Shown here: positions 44,910 through 54,274 of the stretch, in pieces
Layout: each line of letters opens with the position of its first letter
How positions within the stretch are numbered: the first letter of the stretch is position 1
NCBI RefSeq assembly: GCF_028747985.1
Contig: NZ_CP118108.1
Span: 618,501-682,500 of the forward strand
DNA: 64,000 nucleotides
Source of the DNA: Paenibacillus urinalis
Lineage (GTDB): Bacteria > Bacillota > Bacilli > Paenibacillales > Paenibacillaceae
Reading direction: 5' to 3'
The notes under the pieces: model-generated
Databases searched by the model: none
Told to the model about the DNA's origin: nothing
What the model saw: only the letters and a program-made list of their open reading frames with translations
Position numbers and translations under genes: made by a program

Positions 44910-45345
44910 TTTGGATCATGTTGTTAGTCGAGCTTGGGATTCCGGCAGCAGAAGGTCCGCACCTGTAATCAGACTCCGTGTCTTCAGAGAGGAGGAGGAC
45001 AGCGTCAAACAATCGGCGATTGTCAGCTCCATGCTGGAGCTGGTGCACCATCATTATGCCGATGCTGATCTATCCCTGAATACGGTAGCAAGACATATGC
45101 TGTACATGAATCCGGATTATTTAGGTAAAATGTTCAAGAAGGATACAGGGCTTAATTTCTCTCAATATTTAAATCAATACCGGATACGACAAGCCTGCAG
45201 TTATATTCAGCAGGAAGATGAGGATGTCAGAATTTTCGAGTTAGCAGAATGGTTTGGCTTCGGCGGAAATTCAGGTTACTTCAGCCAAGTATTCAAGAGA
45301 TGGACAGGGATGACACCGTCTCATTACAAAAGAAGGGCAAGATGA
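44902..45345 (+). CDS. short AraC-family regulator (HTH only)
   Basis: 147 residues. Residues 38-147 are the two-helix-turn-helix AraC domain: LSLNTVARHMLYMNPDYLGKMFKKDTGLNFSQYLNQYRIRQAC and WFGFGGNSGYFSQVFKRWTGMTPSHYKRR. The form (YLGKMFKKDTG) matches the C-terminus of YesN-type two-component regulators, yet no receiver domain exists upstream. So it is a stand-alone activator or a truncated YesN remnant. It precedes a rhamnogalacturonan-type acetylesterase by 30 bases, matching the way YesN controls pectin genes. Confidence 0.82.
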   Translation: MNNLDHVVSRAWDSGSRRSAPVIRLRVFREEEDSVKQSAIVSSMLELVHHHYADADLSLNTVARHMLYMNPDYLGKMFKKDTGLNFSQYLNQYRIRQACSYIQQEDEDVRIFELAEWFGFGGNSGYFSQVFKRWTGMTPSHYKRRAR

Positions 45346-45375
45346 TGTTTTGTACATTGTAAGGAGGACGAACTC

Positions 45376-46572
45376 TTGAGCACAAGCACACTATCCCATT
45401 TCAAATTTGACTTTGGTCCCGGCATCACTGCAAACGGTTACATTGGAATCCAGCCTGACACGATTTACGATGAGGGGCTCGGATACGGGTTTGAGTCAGT
45501 CGGCAAAATTTATGGAAGAGACCGGGCGGAAGTACGATTGGCTCCGAACAATCAACAGAGCAATGTGAGCGAGGGGGCATCTGGATCAGACAGGAAGCGT
45601 TTGCAGGACAGCTTCTGCATTCCGCTGAACACGGTATTTCGCCTGGATGTCCCTGCGGGGAGCTACCGAATTCATTTGCTCATCGGTGATGAATTAACCG
45701 AGACGAGGACGATCATAAAGGCGGGGGAAGGGAGGCTGATCCTTCCCGAGATACACACGCCGCCAGGACAATGGATTGAGGAGAAATGCACCGTTCATGT
45801 GAGGGAGGGAGATTCATTACGACTCTCCTTCTCGGGAGCTGCGCCGCGGATTAATGCGATAGAGGTTATGCCTGCCAATCAAACATTGACGGTATTTATC
45901 GCCGGAGATTCAACCGTATGCGACCAGCCTGCAGCAGGCTACCCGTACTCGGGCTGGGGACAGATGCTTCCTGCCTGCTTCAAGCATGACGTGGTGGTAG
46001 ACAATCACGCGCATTCCGGTCGCAGCACGAAGAGCTTTATCGACGAAGGAAGGCTTGCAGCGATCGAGACACGCATCAAACCTGGAGATTATCTATTAAT
46101 TCAGTTCGGACACAATGATGAGAAATCGGATGCGCAGCGGGGGACACAGCCGTTTACAACTTATAAAGAGTATTTACACCAATACATAGATACGGCAAGG
46201 CGTCATGAGGCTTATCCAATTCTTGTTACGCCTGTGCACCGAAGATATTTTAATGAGGATGGAAGCTTGATCGACACGCATGGCGACTACATTACAGCGG
46301 TTAAGGAGCTTGCTGTGGAGGAAAGCGTACCGATGATCGACCTAGCGGCGCGAAGCAGGGAGCTCTTTGAAGAAGCAGGCGTGGAAGGGAGCAAACATGA
46401 CTTTTTATGGGCGTTCCCAGGCGAATATATAAACCACCCGGCAGGAGTGGAGGACAACACGCATTTCTCTGTCCGTGGAGCTACCCGGCTGGCCAAAGAG
46501 GTGGCAGCTGCCCTATCCGAGCTTCAATTGCAGCCGCTTCAGATGTATCTTCGGGGCCATATCAATCGATAA
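45376..46572 (+). CDS. CE12-type carbohydrate acetylesterase (rhamnogalacturonan acetylesterase-like)
   Basis: 398 residues. N-terminal beta-sandwich (about 8-170, FKFDFGPGITANGYIGIQP ... INAIEVMP) of the carbohydrate-binding type, then an SGNH esterase (about 172-385): VFIAGDSTVCDQPAAGYPYSGWGQML (Ser), NHAHSGRSTKSFIDEGR, LIQFGHNDEKSD and EDNTHFSVRGATRLA (Asp/His). This order is that of YesT/YesY-like enzymes that deacetylate pectin. No signal peptide, so it acts on imported oligosaccharides. TTG start after AAGGAGGACG. ASRT gene 16 bases downstream. Confidence 0.87.
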   Translation: MSTSTLSHFKFDFGPGITANGYIGIQPDTIYDEGLGYGFESVGKIYGRDRAEVRLAPNNQQSNVSEGASGSDRKRLQDSFCIPLNTVFRLDVPAGSYRIHLLIGDELTETRTIIKAGEGRLILPEIHTPPGQWIEEKCTVHVREGDSLRLSFSGAAPRINAIEVMPANQTLTVFIAGDSTVCDQPAAGYPYSGWGQMLPACFKHDVVVDNHAHSGRSTKSFIDEGRLAAIETRIKPGDYLLIQFGHNDEKSDAQRGTQPFTTYKEYLHQYIDTARRHEAYPILVTPVHRRYFNEDGSLIDTHGDYITAVKELAVEESVPMIDLAARSRELFEEAGVEGSKHDFLWAFPGEYINHPAGVEDNTHFSVRGATRLAKEVAAALSELQLQPLQMYLRGHINR

Positions 46573-46588
46573 GTGGGGGATAAGCACA

Positions 46589-46978
46589 ATGAATCCAATA
46601 GAAGCAAAGGGATATGAACCACTTGGACGCACAACGTGGATGATTCCTGACGGTTACATTCCGCCTGACAGCAGCGGCAGTCTTGAGAGTCATGAAAGCA
46701 TCTGTGTTCTTAATACAGGCAGCGAGGATGCCCAATTGGTGATGACTATATATTTCGAAGACAGGGAGCCGATGGAGGGAATCGAGACTGTCGTTCCTGC
46801 CAGGAGAACTCGTCATATTCGAACCGCAGGGCTTGAATCAGAGGGACAGAAGATCCCTACCGGTGTACCTTATGCAATCACAGTGCAGAGTGATATTCCG
46901 ATCATTGTTCAATACAGCAGGCTGGATACAACACAGCCGGAGCTGGCACTGATGAGTGTAATGGCTTATCCGATCTAG
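46589..46978 (+). CDS. sensory rhodopsin transducer (ASRT) superfamily protein
   Basis: 129 residues. Close in pattern to Anabaena sensory rhodopsin transducer: GRTTWMIPDGYIPP, SHESICVLNTGSEDAQLVMTIYFEDREP, VPARRTRHIR and VPIIVQYSRLDTTQPELALMSVMAYP. It is a single beta-sandwich; most family members outside cyanobacteria sit beside sugar genes and are thought to bind small carbohydrates. There is no rhodopsin gene here. ATG 46589 follows GGGGGATAAG; translationally close to the CE12 esterase. A pectin-related role is inferred from position. Confidence 0.88.
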   Translation: MNPIEAKGYEPLGRTTWMIPDGYIPPDSSGSLESHESICVLNTGSEDAQLVMTIYFEDREPMEGIETVVPARRTRHIRTAGLESEGQKIPTGVPYAITVQSDIPIIVQYSRLDTTQPELALMSVMAYPI

Positions 46979-46987
46979 ATTCATATT

Positions 46988-47023
46988 AAAAAGAGGAATG
47001 ACGGATTGTGAGTCATTCCTCTT
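46988..47023. terminator. bidirectional terminator
   Basis: AAGAGGAATGAC and GTCATTCCTCTT arms; T-run on the minus strand, for the ger operon and ASRT gene. Confidence 0.88.
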
Positions 47024-47037
47024 CTGAATATTCTGGC

Positions 47038-48182
47038 TTATTTGTACGTAGTTGTATTTACCGGATGGATATTCACCTTTACTTCTCCCAGCTCGTAATT
47101 GTCGATGGGGTGTTCTTTATCCTTGGATAATTTCTTCCACAAGTCAAGATGCCTTCGATACAGGTGCTCTTCCAAGCTGTAAATATCCATTTTCTTCGCC
47201 TTGGTCTGTTCGAATGTGTAACGTATTTTCTCCACCATCCGGCGTTCTGTTTCCTTTTTCAGTTGTACATCCGATGCCAGCTGCTCGTCCTCGAGAACGG
47301 TCGCTTCGGCATTTACGGTAATATTGAAGGTAACCGTATGATTATCCTTGGTTACAGCAGAGATATTGGACTTCGCATCACGAACGAGCATCACATGTGA
47401 GCTCTTCAATTCAGGATCAAGGTCCAGGGGATACTGCTGCATTTTACGGTAGCTGACATATCTTGCACCATCTGCTTCCTGACCGCTGACTTTCCCCGTA
47501 TTTTTCTTCTTAGAAATCAGGTAGAGTCCATCAAAATAGATCATATGCGGCTTCTTGTTACTCTCTTGATTCCAGGCCTCCGCATTTGTGGCGACAGAAG
47601 GAAGCAGGACAGTGGAAGCAGGCTCTCGAAAACCGTCTAGAAAAAAATGAATCCGGATCGGTTCGTATTCAGAGCTTTGACGATACAGAGAAACAGGCTC
47701 AAACAATTCAATGCTTTGCACCGATTGGTTCAGCAAGGACGAGGCGGTCAGCAGTGTCTTAAGGTCTTCGCTTGTGCCATACATCCATGGCGTATAACGC
47801 AGCTCACCCGAGTGAAGGATGACATCAAGCGTCTCCTCCAGCTTCTGGTTTAATATATTTTCAGAGAGAACGATGGCTTTCACATGTGTCCACATGGTTC
47901 TCTGCTGTGAAGTGCGGTACAATCATAAATTGCGAGCATCAGTGTCTTCCCTTTTCCTTCACCCACCCATATCGTTCCTTCATTAACTTGGTTGGGGCCT
48001 TCCTGTTTCGCGATATTGGCAAAATCCACGACCTGCGCATAGGCGATAAATTGCTTGTCCCGGTAATCGACTCCCAGCGTTGTAATAAAGTTGATGCTTT
48101 GAACTTCCTTCGTACTCCAGCATCCACTGAGCAGCAGCATGAGGGAGAGCAGGGAGCATAACAGCAGTATTCTCGCTCTCAT
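47038..48182 (-). pseudogene. spore germination lipoprotein GerC (Ger(x)C family), frameshifted
   Basis: Third gene of a gerB-gerA-gerC operon, encoding the outer lipoprotein subunit of a germinant receptor. Signal peptide with lipobox LLSGC (MRARILLLCSLLSLMLLLSGCW). The first 87 codons end in AIYD; one base is missing between 47922 and 47921, where a Leu codon is expected, and the protein resumes as YRTSQQRTMWTHVKAIV to the stop at 47038. With a base restored the product is about 381 residues, the normal length. Overlaps gerA by 4 bases. If the shift is real, this receptor lacks its C subunit. Confidence 0.88.
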
Positions 48183-49636
48183 GATTTGTTACCGGTACGC
48201 GTATTATCCTGAGTTTGCAGCGATTCAGGACGTTTCTTGCGCCCAAAGGTTGGCTTCATGAGAACGGTTTGTATGGCATCCCCAAGCTTAAGTGGTGTGA
48301 CGGGAGACAGATAGCGAACACCGTAGCTTTCGAGTGAGGCCATATGAATGACAAGAATGAACGTTGCAATAAAGAAACCATACATTCCCAAAAAGGAAGC
48401 AAACGCGAGAATGAACAGCCGAATCAGTGAGGTTACCGAACTAAGGACCGTGTTAACGAGCATGTAAGAGGAGATAACAGAGATGGCGACAGCGACAATA
48501 ATAGTCGGGGAAGTAACCCCTGCGCGGATTGCTGCGTCACCAATGATCAGTCCTCCTACGACCGTAACCGTCTGCCCAAGCGCACGTGGAAGTCTCCTTC
48601 CTGCCTCGTTGAACAATTCAAACATCGCAATCATCATAAATGTTTCGAGCGGAACGGGGAGCGGCAGTCCCACCCGTGTACCTGCAACCGTAGCCAGGAG
48701 TGGAAGTGGAATCTGTTCGAGATTAAAGGACGTCAGAGCAATATAGAAGCCAGGGAAGAGAGAAGCAACCATCAGACCGAAGATTCGAAGCAGCCTTTCT
48801 ACAGCAACCATAAAAAAAGGCGTGCTGGCGTCTTCCGGCGAATGGATCTGGTTAAACAGTGTTGTCGGTGCGATATGCGCAACGGGAGATCCCTCCATCA
48901 TGACAGCGAAACGGCCATTCAGGAGAGATGTGACAACATAGTCAGGACGCTGCGTCATATCCGTCAGCGGCAGTATGGACGGAATGCTGCCCATAATGGT
49001 TCGTTCAATGATAGAGGACCCCACGAGCCCATCCCTATCAATCTGACTCAACCGCTCGCGAATTGTTTTTAAGATCTCTGGATTGATAATATCTTCTACA
49101 TAGAACAGAGCAATCTTGGTATGTGAGCGCTCGCCGGTTACAAATTGCTCATAGCAAAAGGATTTGGTCCGCAGCCGCTTCCGAATTAATCCAACGTTGA
49201 TTGTAAGCTCCTCGGTAAATCCGTCTCTTGCTCCCTTCACCGCCGATTCAATTGCAGACTCCTCCGGCATTCTGCCTGGAACACTGGAGATGTCTAGTGT
49301 GTATATACGTGAGTACTGTTCACTTCCAGTCAAGATCAGAAGCTGTCCACTAAATACCGGTTCCTCAATTTGAACGGAATCAACAGGAAATTCAATTTCA
49401 TTCAAGGTGAGAGCCAGCCTGGAAGAGAGATTGGAGCTATCAGTCAAGTCCACAGAGGTAAGCCGTGGCAATACAATTTCGTTAATCGTTTTCTGATCCG
49501 TTAGTCCGTCGCAATACACCAGCGTGATGGGCGTGGACATATCTGTAAAATGATGCACAACCACGTCGGCACAGTTCTGAAACAAGTTGTTCAGCATTTC
49601 ATAATTAAGGTGAGCTTCTTCCTCGTGCGGTTGCAC
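48179..49636 (-). CDS. spore germination protein GerA (GerAA family)
   Basis: 485 residues. A subunit of a germinant receptor in the inner spore membrane. N-terminal soluble domain (1-280) with VVVHHFTDMSTPITLVYCDGL and RDGLVGSSIIERTIMGSIPS, then SPEDASTPFFMVAVERLLRIFGLMVASLFPGFYIALTSF and four to five membrane helices. ATG 49636 lies inside the end of gerB (32-base overlap). The order B-A-C differs from the textbook A-B-C. Germinant unknown. Confidence 0.93.
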   Translation of the reverse strand: MQPHEEEAHLNYEMLNNLFQNCADVVVHHFTDMSTPITLVYCDGLTDQKTINEIVLPRLTSVDLTDSSNLSSRLALTLNEIEFPVDSVQIEEPVFSGQLLILTGSEQYSRIYTLDISSVPGRMPEESAIESAVKGARDGFTEELTINVGLIRKRLRTKSFCYEQFVTGERSHTKIALFYVEDIINPEILKTIRERLSQIDRDGLVGSSIIERTIMGSIPSILPLTDMTQRPDYVVTSLLNGRFAVMMEGSPVAHIAPTTLFNQIHSPEDASTPFFMVAVERLLRIFGLMVASLFPGFYIALTSFNLEQIPLPLLATVAGTRVGLPLPVPLETFMMIAMFELFNEAGRRLPRALGQTVTVVGGLIIGDAAIRAGVTSPTIIVAVAISVISSYMLVNTVLSSVTSLIRLFILAFASFLGMYGFFIATFILVIHMASLESYGVRYLSPVTPLKLGDAIQTVLMKPTFGRKKRPESLQTQDNTRTGNKS

Positions 49637-50720
49637 CGGTCCCCCTCCTTTTTTTCTTAAGCTTCCCGATGGGAATAGCCATCAGAGCAATAATGATTAA
49701 AAAGCTGAAGTAAACAAAATTTACCGGGAAAATCAGAGTGATGAGCAGGTTCTGAAAGACCGTGTCATTCAAAGGGTAGATCAAGCTTGCACTCATCAGA
49801 ATTCCCCAGATCATGAAGATTAAGTTGCGTTTCTTCTTAATGTCCCAAACCACAACGGCAATATACATAGCTAGACTAATTCGAGTGAAGGCTCCAGCAA
49901 GCCATTGATAAATAGAGAAAAAGTCCGTCTGGGTGATGTATTTCCCAAGTGAGGCAATGCGCCATTCCTCGAATGCAGGATATCGCATGTGTTCTGCCTC
50001 ATACGGACCGAACTCCATAATAGCTCCGGTCAGTGGGCCGAATGTCAGGCCGACCATAATAAACATGAGCAGAAGCAGCTGCCAAAGCTTGAATTTCTTC
50101 GAGAGATAAGGCTGAATGAATAGAATCAACGCAATTTCAACCCAACCGGACATACAGTAGAATATACCTCTGAACAACGGGGTGTATCCGTGCTCGAATA
50201 AGGGCAGAAGTCGATTATAGTCCTTGTACTGTACGTTGACGGTAGCAACGTAGAAGCCAAAGATGACGACCAGGGGCAGCAAAATACCAGAAGCAAAGGC
50301 CAAAGTACGCATCCCCAAGCAGGCGGTTAATACAGAGAGGAAGGCCAGAATCAAACCAATTACAAACATTGGCGATTCATATAAGTACGATGATTTTGCC
50401 CACATGGCCGTGTCATAGAAGGTAAAATAACTGACCTGCAGAAAATAAACCGAACTGACTAGCTTGAACAGGAACCCGCCTGCTTTGCCCAAATTATTTG
50501 ATAGCCATTCAGCCAGCGTATTTCCTTTCAGCTGCTTGGATATGAGAAATACGACCAAGGTAAACAGGATGATAGGGAGGGAAGAGATCACTACAGACAG
50601 CCAGGAGTCCCGACCTGCGACTTGGAGCAGAACCGGAATAATAAACACATGATTGCTTAAGCCCACAGACAGCATGATCAGCATCGCCGCTTGTAAAAAG
50701 GAAGGTTTCACTGGATTCAT
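49605..50720 (-). CDS. spore germination permease GerB (GerAB family)
   Basis: 371 residues with about ten membrane helices, an APC-superfamily transporter fold that binds the germinant amino acid in GerAB of B. subtilis. FLQAAMLIMLSVGLSNHVFIIPVLLQVAGRDSWLSV is the typical N-terminus; NNLGKAGGFLFKLVSSVYFLQVS and IAVVVWDIKKKRN also fit. I chose ATG 50720, 8 bases after AGAGG; a longer frame to 50753 lacks a site. First gene of the operon. Confidence 0.92.
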   Translation of the reverse strand: MNPVKPSFLQAAMLIMLSVGLSNHVFIIPVLLQVAGRDSWLSVVISSLPIILFTLVVFLISKQLKGNTLAEWLSNNLGKAGGFLFKLVSSVYFLQVSYFTFYDTAMWAKSSYLYESPMFVIGLILAFLSVLTACLGMRTLAFASGILLPLVVIFGFYVATVNVQYKDYNRLLPLFEHGYTPLFRGIFYCMSGWVEIALILFIQPYLSKKFKLWQLLLLMFIMVGLTFGPLTGAIMEFGPYEAEHMRYPAFEEWRIASLGKYITQTDFFSIYQWLAGAFTRISLAMYIAVVVWDIKKKRNLIFMIWGILMSASLIYPLNDTVFQNLLITLIFPVNFVYFSFLIIIALMAIPIGKLKKKRRGTGATARGRSSP

Positions 50721-50838
50721 TAAACAGCCTCTTTCTTGTTGAGATACGCTCACCTTGAAAATATACCGAGAGACTTATTTCATTGTGCGCAGCTGTATAA
50801 ATTTTCATTCACAAAGAAAATATGGCGTATGAAAGTAA

Positions 50839-50888
50839 AGAAGCTGCAGCTCCTAGGAGGATTGTCCCTCCTGAGAGCCGCAGCTTCT
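50839..50888 (-). terminator. terminator after gsaB/hemL
   Basis: AGAAGCTGC and GCAGCTTCT arms with inner CTCCTAGGAGG-type pairing; minus-strand T-rich tail. Confidence 0.75.
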
Positions 50889-50905
50889 AAGCATTATTAT
50901 ATAGT

Positions 50906-52219
50906 TTAGGCTTCTGCCATTGCTTTAAAGGATTGCTCGGCCGCTTCAATGGTGGCATCAATATCTGCCTCTGTATGCGCGGTAGTTAGAAACCATGCTT
51001 CATACTTGGAAGGGGCCAGATGGACACCGCGGTTCAGCATATGGCGGAAGAATGCCGCAAACGCTTCTCCATCCGTATCCTGGGCCTCTTCATAATTCGT
51101 GACCGGATGATCGCAGAAATGAGTAGAGAACGAGCCGCGAATCCGGTTAATGGTCAGCGGAATACCGTTTCGATCAGCAGCGGCTTTAATTCCATCTGTC
51201 AATCTAATGGTGAGGCGCTCCATTTCCTCGTAGACACCAGGCTGACTCAGCACCTCAAGACAAGCAATTCCTGCGGAGATCGAAGCTGGATTGCCTGCCA
51301 TGGTTCCGGCCTGATAGGCGGGACCCAGCGGAGCAACCTGCTCCATAATCTCCTTTGATCCACCGTAAGCTCCGATAGGGAGTCCTCCTCCGATGATTTT
51401 TCCAAGGGCGGTCAGGTCCGGTTTGATCAGATCATGGTTATCCAGTCCCGCATAGGTTTGCGTTGAACCGTAGTGGAATCGAAATGCGGTAATGACCTCA
51501 TCGTAGATAACAAGTGCGCCATGCTCATGCGCAAGCTTCACCAGTCCTTCAAGAAATCCGGGCTTCGGCATCACCATACCGAAATTGCCGACAATCGGCT
51601 CAACCATAACGGCCGCAACCTCATGGCCCCATGTCTTCAGTGCTTCTTCCAGACCGCCAAGATCATTGTAAGGTACAGTAATGACCTCCTGAGCAATGCT
51701 TGCAGGAATACCCGCACTGTCCGGTATCCCGAGTGTCGCAGGACCAGAACCTGCAGCAACGAGTACCAGATCCGAGTGGCCATGATAGTTACCGGCAAAC
51801 TTGATGATCTTGGTTCGCTTCGTATAGGCACGGGCAACTCGGATCGTCGTCATGACGGCCTCTGTACCGGAGTTGACGAAGCGCACTTTATCCATGGAAG
51901 GGATAGCTTCCTTCAGCATTTTGGCAAGCTTGACCTCAAGCGTAGTTGGTGTACCGTATAATGTTCCGTTCACTGCTGCATCCGTAATGGCTTTCGTAAT
52001 ATGCGGATGGGCATGTCCCGTAATAATTGGACCATAGGCAGCCAGGTAGTCTATGTAGCGGTTGTCATCCACGTCATAGAAGTAAGCTCCTTCTCCACGC
52101 TTCATAAATACAGGCGCACCGCCCCCAACCGCCTTAAAAGAACGTGAAGGACTGTTGACGCCTCCAACAATATGCTCAAGAGCTTCAGCGTAATGATGCT
52201 CCGATTGCGTACGATTCAT
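50906..52219 (-). CDS. gsaB: glutamate-1-semialdehyde 2,1-aminomutase (HemL/GsaB)
   Basis: 437 residues. PLP enzyme making 5-aminolevulinate for heme. [20 protein letters not shown] N-terminus ([12 protein letters not shown]), [53 protein letters not shown] and PLP-Lys block [20 protein letters not shown]. It is not in a hem operon but next to bcp (through an LCP gene), the same setting as the second B. subtilis copy, gsaB, which is why I use that symbol. Start 52219 chosen because AAAGGATG abuts the upstream ATG. Confidence 0.9.
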   Translation of the reverse strand: MNRTQSEHHYAEALEHIVGGVNSPSRSFKAVGGGAPVFMKRGEGAYFYDVDDNRYIDYLAAYGPIITGHAHPHITKAITDAAVNGTLYGTPTTLEVKLAKMLKEAIPSMDKVRFVNSGTEAVMTTIRVARAYTKRTKIIKFAGNYHGHSDLVLVAAGSGPATLGIPDSAGIPASIAQEVITVPYNDLGGLEEALKTWGHEVAAVMVEPIVGNFGMVMPKPGFLEGLVKLAHEHGALVIYDEVITAFRFHYGSTQTYAGLDNHDLIKPDLTALGKIIGGGLPIGAYGGSKEIMEQVAPLGPAYQAGTMAGNPASISAGIACLEVLSQPGVYEEMERLTIRLTDGIKAAADRNGIPLTINRIRGSFSTHFCDHPVTNYEEAQDTDGEAFAAFFRHMLNRGVHLAPSKYEAWFLTTAHTEADIDATIEAAEQSFKAMAEA

Positions 52220-52276
52220 TTGTATCATCCTTTCTGCATTCTATATTGTAAAGTTAAGCCCTCAGGCGGACAACTC

Positions 52277-52301
52277 AAAAGGGCAGCTTCCGCTGCCCTT
52301 A
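52277..52301 (-). terminator. terminator after LCP gene
   Basis: AAGGGCAGC, TTCC loop, GCTGCCCTT; T-run on the minus strand. Confidence 0.8.
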
Positions 52302-52387
52302 CTTGTTTGTATCTATTACAGTATATCACTTTGCAAATGGTTATGGCAGGGAGGCAGCAGGATTGAATGTGACTTCTGGCAAGCTGT

Positions 52388-53407
52388 CTACTGACTGTCA
52401 CCGCTGGCTGATTTGTCGATAGTCGTTGTATCCTGGACCTTTTCCGTTTCCGTTGGATTAACAATCTCTTGGACATAAGTTTTTAATTCTTCATCATCTC
52501 TTACGCTAAGCACAGCGGCCCCGCCGATTTTCTCTTCAACAAGAAGGCTCATTGGCGGAATCTGCTCGCTGCCCTGAAAATTGCTCTGATATCCAAGCGA
52601 AGCCAGCTTCCACATGTCATTTAAGGTGAGATTTGTATCGATATATGGGTTTACTTCATTTAAAATGGCTGGCAGCTTGGCTATTGACGTTGTTGTCTGC
52701 ATTTTGTCTGCAATGGCACCGATCAGCTCTCGCTGACGTTCGGTTCTTGAGAAATCCGACATGGCATCATGCCGGAATCGGACATACATTAATGCCTTTT
52801 CACCATCCAGATGCTGCAGCCCCTGCTTAAGGTCAATATCATATTCATGATGATCTGCCTTGCTGACATAGTGCATATCTTTTTCAACCTCAAATTCAAT
52901 GCCGCCGATCGCATCGACCAGCGCGATAAAGCCTTGGAAGTCCGTATATACGTAATACTGAACAGGTATGCCGAGCAGATCACTGGCTGCCTGCATCGCT
53001 ACATTAGGGCCATGGGTAATCGCCGTATTAATGCGATCGCTGCCGTATCCGGGAATTTCGGTGTATGTATCACGAAGGAGAGAGAACAGTGAAATTTTCT
53101 TGGAAACCGGGTTGAGGGAGGCAACCATCATCGTATCTGATCTTGGTATTTCACCTTCGGCCATGCCTCTGGCGTCAACGCCCATGAGCAGAATGTTCAC
53201 AGGTTCTTTACCTTCCCATTTCGGAGGCTCGGGTGTTCTCTCCTGGTCTACCTTCTCGACGTTGTAGAAAGGGGACTCCTCGCCTTCCTTCTGCAAATCT
53301 TGAAGTTCATTTACAACCGAAGTAAAATAATAAGCTGCAGGCAGTAAGACAGCAAGGATCACAACGGTAACAGCGGTCCACAGAATTCGTTTGGTCTTCT
53401 TGGTCAT
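52388..53407 (-). CDS. LytR-CpsA-Psr (LCP) family wall-polymer transferase
   Basis: 339 residues. One N-terminal membrane helix (8-29) then the extracellular LCP domain (about 70-225), which transfers teichoic acid or other polymers from lipid carrier to peptidoglycan. Conserved residues: VNILLMGVDARG, SDTMMVASLNP, FSLLRDTYTEIPGYGSDRINTAITHG and VRFRHDAMSDFSRTERQRELIGAI. A polar tail follows. AGGAAGAGC precedes the ATG. Upstream of gsaB/hemL and divergent from bcp. Confidence 0.93.
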   Translation of the reverse strand: MTKKTKRILWTAVTVVILAVLLPAAYYFTSVVNELQDLQKEGEESPFYNVEKVDQERTPEPPKWEGKEPVNILLMGVDARGMAEGEIPRSDTMMVASLNPVSKKISLFSLLRDTYTEIPGYGSDRINTAITHGPNVAMQAASDLLGIPVQYYVYTDFQGFIALVDAIGGIEFEVEKDMHYVSKADHHEYDIDLKQGLQHLDGEKALMYVRFRHDAMSDFSRTERQRELIGAIADKMQTTTSIAKLPAILNEVNPYIDTNLTLNDMWKLASLGYQSNFQGSEQIPPMSLLVEEKIGGAAVLSVRDDEELKTYVQEIVNPTETEKVQDTTTIDKSASGDSQ

Positions 53408-53583
53408 CTGAAGCTCTTCCTTTCACAGTCACATGAGTTTTATAAAGGTCGAGAAGGCGGCGTTGATTTACAATAATATACATATGATATCTTGTACATT
53501 ATAAGTTCTTTTAGGGAAACAAATCAATTCTGGATGGCCTGCGCACATGAAGGCAACACAATAGAAGAAGGGATTGCTGCAAC

Positions 53584-54057
53584 ATGGAACTAACCATTGG
53601 CGCAAAGGCGCCTGATTTTGTGCTTGAAGGAAGCGGAGGACAGAAGGTTCGGTTATCCGACTATCGCGGTAAACGCGTTGTACTTTACTTTTATCCCAAG
53701 GATATGACGGCTTCCTGTACGGATGAGGCATGCCAGTTTCGAGATGCTCATGCATCGTTCAGCACACTGAATACAGTGATTCTGGGGGTAAGTACGGATC
53801 CGGCGAGCCGGCACGATAAATTTATTGCCAAGTATGAGCTTCCATTCACACTTTTGTCAGATGAGGATCATCAGGTGTCTGAACTTTACGGGGTCTGGCA
53901 GCTCAAAAAGCTGTATGGCAAAGAGTATATGGGTATCGTTCGCTCCACTTTTTTAATTGATGAAGAAGGAATATTAGTGAAAGAATGGCGCAAGGTTAAA
54001 GTGAAGGGCCATATTGATGATGCGCTTGCGTTTATTCAGACCCATATGGAGAAGTAG
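53584..54057 (+). CDS. bcp: thiol peroxidase of the Bcp (PrxQ) family
   Basis: 157 residues. Reduces peroxides with thioredoxin-type partners. The PxxxTxxC motif is met by P38-T42-C45, with the resolving Cys50 in CTDEACQFRD; Arg in VRSTFLIDEEG completes the site. The loop reads TASC rather than the common TPGC. The gsaB/bcp neighbourhood is conserved with B. subtilis (ygaF). AAGAAGGGATTGCTGCAAC leads into the ATG (weak site). Terminator behind. Confidence 0.95.
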   Translation: MELTIGAKAPDFVLEGSGGQKVRLSDYRGKRVVLYFYPKDMTASCTDEACQFRDAHASFSTLNTVILGVSTDPASRHDKFIAKYELPFTLLSDEDHQVSELYGVWQLKKLYGKEYMGIVRSTFLIDEEGILVKEWRKVKVKGHIDDALAFIQTHMEK

Positions 54058-54085
54058 TCTCGATCATAAGAAGTCCATTACTGCC

Positions 54086-54113
54086 GCCGGTCCATTAAGG
54101 ATCGGCTTTTTTT
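54086..54113 (+). terminator. terminator after bcp
   Basis: GCCGGTCC, 5-base loop, GGATCGGC, seven T. Confidence 0.88.
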
Positions 54114-54274
54114 ATAGAAAATAACCCCAAATGTACTTTATGAATCCAACTTAATTCAAAATATGAATCTAGCAATTTGCAAATTGTATAGTCTTTTTTA
54201 GCCGCCCGTTTCATAAGATAGCATTGTGAATCTCAAAATCTACTTATTGAATATAAAAGATGGGGGCAATGAGG

